Shown: positions 56,122 to 64,000 of the stretch, piece after piece
How positions within the stretch are numbered: the stretch's first letter is position 1
How the letters are laid out: each line of letters starts with the position of its first letter
DNA from: Melastoma dodecandrum
Lineage: Eukaryota > Streptophyta > Magnoliopsida > Myrtales > Melastomataceae
Length of the DNA stretch: 64,000 nucleotides
Assembly: GCA_029817715.1 (NCBI GenBank)
Contig: JARUPY010000606.1
Span: forward strand, 2,418,001 to 2,482,000
Direction of reading: 5' to 3'
Notes under the pieces: model-generated
The model's database searches: none
Told to the model about the DNA's origin: nothing
What the model saw: the letters and a program-made list of their open reading frames with translations, nothing else
Translations under genes and position numbers: made by a program

Positions 56122-57252
56122 AAATTTTCTGCCAAATTTCCAGGTATAGTAGTCCCACCGCACTTGTGCTACCAGAATCTTTACTGATTGGAATGGGGCA
56201 TGCCGAAGGTTAGAGTGCGCTAGGCAGAAAAAAGAGGATTCATGTGGGCATGATAAGTCCTTTTAGTTGATTTCTGGAAACATGAGAATGCACAAAAGAA
56301 GCAGCTTGGGATCACATTTGTAGCCCATAGGTCATGGTTTTCCCCACGTGTCAGAGAAACTTAGGACACGTAAACATGTTCCATTGGGCTATGGTTGTTT
56401 TTGGTTGCCAGATGGATGATATTAACTTATCAATTGAGGTTACTTTCTAGTATGGTTGGCTAACCTTATCTTGGCCTGTGTCCGTTATTCTTGTAAAAAG
56501 TGGTTGCATCATATTCAAGCTATGGTTTCCCTTTGGTTTGAACTCATGCTCTGATATTTACAACCAGAACGGAACCGGGAGTGTTGTTGGGGCCCCTAAT
56601 AAACGTGGCTTTCTGCATCCTTCCAGAAAAAAAAAAGACTTGTTTGTTTGTCTAATTGCTGGGTCTGTCTGGATTCCAACAGCAGGGTGGCACGCAGAGT
56701 TAGTTGATGTTGATATTATATATATATTTTTTATATTTATGATTCAATCTCGATCAAACACCAGTTTTTTTATATTTTTTTATATTTTTGATTGAGAGGC
56801 CTTGGTTTAGTTAAAAAGGATTATGTCCTTCCTTTGCTAAACCTGGGGTAAATTGTATATTTATTTACTTGTTTGGGAAGGCAGTAAATGAGAGTAGGCG
56901 TTTGGTGACCATTTCAATCCCTTTCCTTTCATCAATCATATCAATCAAACTCCTTCGTAACAACTTTTTTTCTTTTTATAGTTAAAATTTCAAAAACAAT
57001 GGAGGACCGTCGAATCTTCTGTATCTTTTAATTGAAGCTTCTGGTGGGTCTATCGTATATTTAATCCAAAATCGAATTAACGAAAATGGTTGCTTCTGTT
57101 GTACATGCAATCCAATGTATTATGACCGTAATATGATATGTATATACATAGTATTGTATATACACACCCTTTAGAGAAAAGAAAAATTTTTTTAAAAATT
57201 AATATTTTTTTATAAATAAATCATCTTAAAATTAATAATTAAAAAAAAATAT
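56122..57252. other. LOL2 downstream region
   Basis: LOL2 3' UTR, then AT-rich intergenic DNA. No gene recognised. Confidence 0.5.
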
Positions 57253-57261
57253 TACTATGGC
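57253..57261. repeat. Target site duplication TACTATGGC (left)
   Basis: Repeated exactly at 58323-58331. It has mixed composition, so a chance match at both ends is unlikely. Confidence 0.85.
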
Positions 57262-58322
57262 GGAAACGGCTAATGATACGTGCACGTAAGAGTTATGTGG
57301 TTTACTAATTACGACTAAAGAAATTTAGTAAATTTTACTAAAAGTTGATCATTTTTAGTAAAGTCAACGCAAATTTAGTAAAAAAGTAGTAAAATTTACT
57401 AAAAAGTGTTTTTTTAGTAAAAAACTGTCAAAATTAGTAAAAAAGTATGGAAATTTTATTAATTTTGTACTGTTCAAATCAAGTTTACTAAATTTACGTT
57501 GACTTTACTAAAATCACTTTTTTAGTAACCACAAAATTAGTAAAAAAAAGTAGTAAATTTTACCACTTTTTTTACTAAATTTACGTTGACTTTACTAACA
57601 AAAGCACTAATTTAGTAAAGTCAATGCAAATTTAGTAAAAAAATCGTAAATAGATTCGGGTTTCACTGTTTAATAACGGGGTACAACGATAATTTCACAT
57701 CGAAATTAGGTTCGTAAATATGTTCGGTTTCACTGTTCGAATTAGTAAATTAATTAGTAAACTACTTGATTTTTAGTAATAGTTTACTAACTTTATTCGT
57801 AAAATCACGTAGAAATCAGTAAACATTTACGAAACCCGTAAGGCTTTACTAACACTTTTACTAACTCAAAGAGTGTTTTACTAAAAATCACACCAAAATT
57901 AGTAAACTATTACTAATTATCGTCTAAAAGTGTACAGTAAAAAAGTAGTAAAATTTACTACTATTTCTACTAATTTTGCGTTCACGTTCCTAAGAGAAAT
58001 TTAGTTTTACTACTTTTTTTACTAAATTTGCGTTGACTTTACTAAAATAGTACTTTTTTTTAGTAAAATCAACGTAAATTTAGTAAACTTGCACTGATTT
58101 GAACAATACAAAATTAGTAAAAATTTCATACTGTTTTACTAATTTTGACGGCTTTTTACTAAAAGACCACTTTCTAGTAAATTTTAATACTTTTTTTTAC
58201 TAAATTTGCGTTGGCTTTATTAAAAATAGTCAACTTTTAGTAAAATTTACTAAATTTCCTTAATTGTAATTAATAAACTATGTAACCCTTACGTGCACGT
58301 ATCGTTAGCGGCTATGTCCACC
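57262..58322. mobile_element. Fold-back MULE-like element made of TTTAGTAAA motifs, 1.06 kb
   Basis: Long inverted arms. The left arm begins GGAAACGGCTAATGATACGTGCACGTAAG. The complement of the right arm begins GGTGGACATAGCC and then CTAACGATACGTGCACGTAAG. Both continue with AAATTTAGTAAATTTTACTAAAAGTTGA and CAACGCAAATTTAGTAAAAAA for several hundred bases. The interior is dense in TTTAGTAAA, TTTACTAAA and ACGTTGACTTTACT words on both strands, so the whole element can fold on itself. A 9-bp target duplication points to Mutator-type transposase acting in trans. No coding frame of note. Confidence 0.85.
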
Positions 58323-58331
58323 TACTATGGC
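58323..58331. repeat. Target site duplication TACTATGGC (right)
   Basis: Partner of 57253-57261. Confidence 0.85.
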
Positions 58332-59061
58332 CAGGTTTGTTTTTCCTAACCTTTTCTTACCATTTCAAACACGGCCTTTCTTTTTTTTTTTTTTTCTCTC
58401 TCCTACGTTACTTTCGTCTGTCTTTTTTCTTCCATTCGGGCGCCTTGGTGTTGGTTCTCCTTTCTCTTCTTTGTCCGCGTCTCTCCTCTCCTCAGTCTTC
58501 TTCGCCGCCCCCAGAAGACGAAATATCTCGATCCCAGGGATCCCTATCACTGCCATCATCCCTCTCCACCTCCTCAAGTGTATTTCCCTTCCTGATTGTT
58601 GGGTACCCGATTAAAGTTTCGACCTTTTGTGGCAAAATGTCCAGGGAGCTCCTCCATCTGGGGTCGCTTTCATCCCTATTTGTTTATTGTCTGGGATTTT
58701 AATGTTTTATATATAATGAGTCCTCCTGGTCAAGTATCTCTAGAAGGATGCTGAATGACGAATAGAAAGTCTTGTGAGGGAGTTCTGCTTTCAGTTTTTT
58801 TTTCTTCTTCTAATTGGAGACTTATTGCGCCTCTGGATTCCCCCGTCTTTGATGTTTTCTGCTCACCAATCTCTCAATGGTTTGAATTTTGAATTCCGCA
58901 TTAGTTGAAGTTGTTGGTTCTACGTGCGGATGGCTGAGATGGTCATGAATTTTGATCTTGTTTTGAGTTGATAGCTTGTGTTTTGTCTACTCTTTGATTC
59001 GTGTTCCTTGTTTCTTCAGATCGGTCATTACTGTTGAATGAGTTTATCTGGCTAATAATAC
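58332..59061 (+). other. Upstream/leader region of the RMA-like gene
   Basis: It begins with a TC-rich tract (58375-58530) typical of plant leaders. It may hold a 5' UTR intron before the ATG at 59062; TTTCTTCAG at about 59012-59020 would suit an acceptor. The fold-back element sits directly at its left edge. Confidence 0.4.
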
Positions 59062-59777
59062 ATGGAGTTTGAGCCATACTTGGAGCAGGAATGGAGTCCC
59101 CCTCCCAGCAGCTCCGTGGAATCCAGAAGTAATAATAGCAATAGCTGCTTCAACTGCAACATCTGCTTAGACTTTGCCCATGATCCGGTTGTTACCCTCT
59201 TCGGCCACCTCTACTGCCGGCCTTCTGTTTACATGTACAGAGTGCCTCCCTGGCTCAAGACGAGCACCCCCTTTGCCCTGTCTGCAAGGCCCAAATCTCG
59301 CGTTCCACCATGGTCCCTCTCTACAGCCAAGGACAGGTCTCCTCAATGGAAGAACTTGAGTGGAAACTCGCTGAGGACCATGTTGCTGTCCCCCCTCGAC
59401 CATCAGGCGCTCAACTGCAAGCTTTGAGTTTGGCCACTGCCTCGTGTAGTGGTCAGCAGCTCCCATATAGAAACCCGTACCAGGACATGGGAACCAATCC
59501 CGCCCTGTTCGGCAATTACCGGGATGAGAACTCGCCCTCCCCTCCGTTGACGAGTCTTACCAGCCCCGGAATTTATAATCCGACAATAGGGACACTAGGG
59601 GAGATGGTTTACGCAAGGGCATTTGGTAATGGCCTTCATGGGTACCCTCATCCATATCACCCCGTTGGTTCACCGGGCCTAAGGATGAGAAGGCAAGATG
59701 TGCAGGCGCACAATTCACTCAACAGGGTGTCGGTCTTCCTCTTCTGTTGTTTCCTGCTGTGCCTTATTGTGTTTTGA
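59062..59777 (+). pseudogene. RMA1: RMA-type RING membrane-anchor E3 ubiquitin ligase, broken
   Basis: The single-exon layout matches RMA1/RMA1H1-type ER-anchored E3 ligases: acidic N-terminus, RING finger, linker, VGEMV-like box and a C-terminal membrane anchor. Frame 59062-59427 starts at ATG and enters the RING ([20 protein letters not shown]). The usual Cys before GH is Phe, and the WPC after it reads RPS. A loss of about a dozen bases near 59222-59240 removes the x-KW helix and shifts the frame. The second half of the RING ([20 protein letters not shown]) and the rest lie in another frame, listed as 59310-59777. That frame ends with GEMVYARAFGNG, LRMRRQ and the anchor VSVFLFCCFLLCLIVF. 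Two zinc ligands and the frame are lost, so E3 activity is not expected. Confidence 0.85.
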
Positions 59778-61257
59778 TTATTCCGGTCGTTGTTGATGTG
59801 CCTTTTTAGGATTGATGTTGTCATCTTATGAATGAAAATGTGGTCTTACTAGGTAAACCCAGGCCCGGTGGAGTCATGTCGAGTTCCCATGACTCCAATA
59901 CTGTCTGCAAACCCGATTTTTGTCACACACGAATCAATCAATTGTTCTTACCATCTTAAAGCTCAGTTCTTGCAAATTCAAATTCGCAATCTGTACGAAC
60001 TAATACTCCTGAGTAAGCGGGTGGATGAGAAAGTGATTGAAGTGGGAAGAATAGTAACATATAGTGCATGATTGGCAGGGAACCATGGGCCAGTGTGCCG
60101 ATCTGTAAATCAATTATCAGCAACGTTGCTAGGCAATAAATTGGGAGGAACTCTGTCATCTGCATGCAACGGGAGCTAATAGCTTAAGAACAGGATGTCC
60201 AAATCTGGGACCAGGTGATACGATTTAACCAAACTCAATGCAAACCAAAAGGAAAAGATACTCTGTGAAGGCATACCGAAGCAAAAGATCCGGCTAAAAA
60301 GGTTATAAACATGTCTCGAATGTCATTATTTCGAAGCTCGCCTTGATGCACAGAGATATGGAGTCATGGGAACTCAAGACACTTCAAAACCAAGCATTGT
60401 TCCGGGATTGGACTATAGGTCCCAAAAAGGCATGCAACCGAGAAAAAAGTTAGCGATGGTCTTTGCTGTCAAAGGATGTTAGACTTCAGCAATTGGTCAT
60501 CCCTTTTCTTTCACGTGGGAAGTCATCACTTCCCCTTTTAAATCATGGCAAAACCAAAAGCTGCACTTGCCCATAATATTTTGTCTGTCGATGCAGCAGC
60601 CTATGGGAAAAAGAAAAAGACAAAGTTGATTGAAAATGGATCTTCCCAGTAAGTTGAGCTTGTGATTCCACATACTTTGGGGAAATGAAAGAAGGGATTG
60701 CAAGTGAGTCTTTCAAAGGTTTAGTATTGTTCATCAACAGGAGTAGTCCATAAAGGTTCAAAGGCAAAGGCGCTCTAGAAAGATCTCTGCATTGCCAACC
60801 CAATATTTATTCTCATAGAATTTGAGGAAAATAAACAGATTCAAAGTCTTAAGGCTTCAAGAAGATCACTACTTTCACCATTGTGCCAGAAAAATGGCTG
60901 AATTCCTCCTCAATCACAAGGTTCAGGCGATTTTGCAAGAGAAAGCCCCGATAGCTTTATATGCAATTCCCCCTCAATCACAAGGTACATGCAATTTTGC
61001 AAGAGCGAAGCATAGTTCAGCGGATTAGATTGTGTGCATGATATATATGTCATCAGTCCATCCATGGGAGAAAATAAAACGGTACAATCATTCATTAGCA
61101 ACAAAACTGAAACGAAGAACTCAATCAAAGAATAATTTTCAACGCTTCAGTTCTAAAACTACATAGATACGCAGAGTCTCAACAATGGCTTTAACTATTA
61201 CCACTCTTTCAATAAGAAGATAGAACAGAAAGAGAGACGACAGCGGCAAACAATGAC
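59778..61257. other. Intergenic DNA with a 63-bp direct repeat
   Basis: No gene recognised. Near 60902-61010 a unit containing CTCAATCACAAGGT...GATTTTGCAAGAG occurs twice, 63 bp apart, slightly diverged. The right end holds the 3' UTR of the desaturase. Confidence 0.5.
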
Positions 61258-62783
61258 CTATTCAGATTTCTTGGAAGATGTCGAAGGCTTTCTCTTCATC
61301 CGGCTAAATGGCCCAATTGTGCGGTCCATAATGTACATGTAAATTACCTGGCTCCATGACTGGTAACAATCGAGGCCCTCGTAGTACTCTGGTGCGATCT
61401 CCTTCACCTTGTACAGTTTGCTCCCAGGGATCCTTGGGAAATCGTGGTGCTCGTTGTGGTACCCGACACTCCACGTCATGAGGTTGAGAGGTCCATAGTA
61501 TGAGTATGTCTCTTGCTCAGGATTGAAGACATAATGCTCGGAGATGAAGTGACCTGCCATGGGATGCATGCCTCCCCCGACGAATGTTGATAGGATCAGG
61601 TAAGCGAAAGATTTCCACCCGTAAAAGTAAACCATGGCCGCATCAAGCGAACCCTGGATGACGAAATTGATGAACTCCCACCAGCCAGGTGGCTTTGGCT
61701 TGAGGAAGAGAGGCCTGAAAGCATAGAAGAACAGCTGCAGGACGACCCATATAGACTTCCCAAAGGCATTCCTCACCAAAAATGCTTCGGTCTGGCTCGG
61801 GATGTCCATATCAATGCCATCAACTCCCTGGTAGCGATGATGCTCGAGGTGGTACTTCTGGAAGGTAATTGACATCGGTACACCAATAGGCAGATTCGCG
61901 AATATCCCAAGCCAACGGTTACTTGTCGGGTTTGAGAAAGCAAGGTTGTGGGACAGTTCATGGATGGCGAGGAAGAGGTTGTGATTCAGGAAAGAGCCGA
62001 AGAAGTATGAAATTGCGAGTATCTTCAACCATCCAGCATCACGAAGGGAAGCCGCCGTCCAGAGCTGCAGAAGCACCACTGCGGTAATCTGCATTAGAGA
62101 TTCAGAGAGAACATCAGCTGTTAGACAACCAAAGGCAATGACTGATATGAATTAACCATCATCAACGCTCTACATAAGAGCTTAAAAAAGTAACACCTTT
62201 TGCTTGGAAAATCAAACAGGCCACAGATCCTTCCCCGCCAACAATAACAGAAACAAAATATTCGAGAAGGAAGATGCGATGATAATGGTAACACCAATTC
62301 ATCGTCATCTCCATTTTCCCCTCCTGCTATTTGAGAAGTCCTAACCACAACATGAGATTCGAGACCCAGATCTCAGGAGAGTGGAGCTCAATCAATCATT
62401 CACACAGACATAACCATATTGTAAGACTCCCAAGAACCTATACAATGTGTAAGCCAAACATAAAATGTGACATTCCCAAGGGATGCGACTCCGAATCCGA
62501 TCTAATCAAATCCAGGAGCCAAAAATCAAAATCCCAAAAGCCACGCAACTGCATTGACTCAAGAGTCAAGATCAATCAAATCCACCCAAAAAAAAAGGCT
62601 AGAAAAGATTCCCAGAACCTTGACGAAAGCCCAGGGATCAGGACCAAAGAGGTCCCTGATCTGGGGGTGCTTTGACAAGATCTGCTTCCTCCTGGAAGCA
62701 TGAGGCTCATCCGTGAACGACCAGAAGAAATCCGTCGCCATGACTCCCTCCCGATCATCTACCCCCGCCACCGCAGCCCCCAT
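61258..62783 (-). CDS. DES1: Sphingolipid delta-4 desaturase, DES1-like
   Basis: Two exons on the minus strand, 62619-62783 and 61258-62088, give 331 residues, the usual length. The start chosen is the ATG of MGAAVAGVDD; MATDFFW, 14 codons on, is an alternative. Exon 1 carries the N-terminal FFWSFTDEPHASRRKQIL signature of DES1/DEGS proteins. Exon 2 has several membrane helices and the three histidine boxes HELSH (98-102), HLEHH (135-139) and HNEHH (266-270) that bind the di-iron centre. The enzyme puts a trans double bond at C4 of the ceramide long-chain base in the ER. The C-terminus is basic and ends KKSE. No defects are visible. In Arabidopsis the homologue is two loci from NSF. Confidence 0.96.
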
Positions 62784-63440
62784 CTTCCCCTTCCCCTCCT
62801 GAATCTCCAACAACAACAAAACCAAAGCAAAAAGACACCACCCCAGAAAAAGATGGCGCCTTTGACAGATTTTCCCTAACTGGGTATCCCTCCCAAATAT
62901 ATATATAGATAACTAACTCGGCACAACTTCTTTCTCCTTCTTCCTCCAAACCACGCCCTGTCTTACGGGTTTCTTCCTCCTGTTTTATCCCGAAAAATCA
63001 GGGCGGACCTCAGAGTGGAAATCGGGCAAGGGGAAGGCGACAAAAAAAATCCAACCTTTACTTCACGTGGCGAGTGGTGGAGACGAACAGTCTGAAAATG
63101 GGGGGGCGGTGGGGAGATGAGATGGGAGATTGTTGTCTGTCTCTTCACCGCTTTGTCGTTTTCCTTTCTTTGGGTCGCGCGGACAAAGTCCGAGGTTTTT
63201 CGATAATGGTGGTAAACTCCGCATGAGATTTGATGAGGATGATGATGATGTTTTGTTAAAAATGCGGTCCAAAGTCCAATCCGAATCCTTAAAGCTCTGT
63301 TTGCAAAAATAATTAATTAAGTACAAATCTGAAAAAAGGAAGTTTAAAATTACGTCGAAATCCTGTTTTTAATTTTATGCAAACTCCAAACAAGTCCACT
63401 AAACGAAACAGCCCAACTCCAGATTCATATCTGTGGTCGC
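62784..63440. other. Desaturase upstream region
   Basis: The desaturase leader and promoter, on the minus strand. ATATATATA at 62899-62907 lies about 120 bp before its ATG and could be a TATA element. The remainder separates it from the next gene to the right. Confidence 0.4.
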
Positions 63441-63541
63441 TAGCCCTCGACCCGTCGGCGCCCTGGCCCCGACCAGCACGAAGCTACGAGTCAGCAAGAA
63501 GGCTCGCGTCTGCGTCGTCAATCAAGTGCTCCCCTTGAATG
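63441..63541 (+). other. Possible first exon of a plus-strand gene running off the window
   Basis: A GC-rich stretch ends at CCCCTTGAATG followed by GTAAGTTCTT, a near-perfect splice donor at 63542. The following 460 bp are T-rich and G-rich, as plant introns are, with TTAGGGTTTTGG-type sequence. This suggests a leader exon and first intron. No product can be given. Confidence 0.3.
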
Positions 63542-64000
63542 GTAAGTTCTTTTGGGCTTCTGGTTAGGATTAAAGGGGTTTTCTTTTGGATTGTTGGCGT
63601 TTGGGGTGTAATTAGGGTTTTGGTTTGGGGGTTGATCGGTTATTTGGGATCGGAAAAGCTTGCGTATTCGGGAACGGTTCATGGGTTTGCTGGGTTTGAT
63701 GAAACTGGTAAGCAGTGATGTTTTGCGGTGCCGATCTTCCAGTGATTCTTGGGGGCTAGTTTGAGTAGATGCCTTTTTAATCGGCTTTTGATTGAGCCTC
63801 GTGAGCAGTCCCTTATTGGCTTGTTTAAGCTTTTCAGAATGGATGAATGCTTCTGATATGGAGATTGATGGTGCAGTTACGTTGGTGGGGAGGGGAGAAA
63901 GGTGCTTGCTTGCTGCCTGCTTTGGGTAAATCCACGGGGTCGATAGATTAGGGACCTTTTATTTGGAGCTAGGGATTCAACTACAAGGTACAAGGTTGAT

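Overview
This is a nuclear segment from a flowering plant, most likely a eudicot. The evidence is intron-rich genes with plant-type GT-AG splice sites, plant-only families (LSD1-type zinc fingers, DUF4220, type I MADS) and plant transposon lineages (Tat/Ogre-type Gypsy, Copia, MULE, hAT). The species cannot be named from the sequence alone. Coordinates of spliced genes come from manual reading of splice junctions and reading frame; allow about 1 base of error.

Left part (1-28.2 kb) is almost entirely accessory DNA. A decayed type I MADS-like gene lies at 2.2-2.6 kb. A large, young Gypsy element of Tat/Ogre type, on the minus strand, fills 4127-23044. It has long LTRs, a perfect 5-bp target duplication, a tRNA-Arg-like primer site, an extra ORF upstream of gag, a probable intron between protease and polymerase, two RNase H domains and a tandem-repeated 3' untranslated region. 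Next come a MULE (23450-26743) with a perfect 9-bp target duplication that also carries a GRF zinc-finger gene, and a ruined hAT transposase (26.9-28.1 kb).

The middle (28.4-37.4 kb) holds two housekeeping genes back to back. NSF, the vesicle-fusion ATPase, has 21 coding exons and its first intron looks like a U12-type AT-AC intron. The mitochondrial ribosomal protein L21 gene starts only about 210 bp away on the other strand and carries two single-base frame breaks. From 38 to 46.6 kb there are two broken DUF4220 copies, a duplicated piece of the NRPB2 promoter carrying a small insertion, and an old Copia element.

Right part (47.2-64 kb): NRPB2 (second-largest subunit of RNA polymerase II, 25 coding exons), LOL2 (LSD1-like zinc-finger protein), a 1.06-kb fold-back MULE-like element built of TTTAGTAAA motifs, a broken RMA-type RING E3 ligase, a sphingolipid delta-4 desaturase (DES1-like), and the likely 5' end of a further plus-strand gene.

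The genes do not form an operon; they are independent eukaryotic units. NSF (vesicle traffic), the desaturase (sphingolipid synthesis in the ER) and RMA (ER-anchored E3) act in the endomembrane system. NRPB2 is nuclear and L21 mitochondrial. All six have close Arabidopsis counterparts on chromosome 4, which suggests an old conserved gene block.
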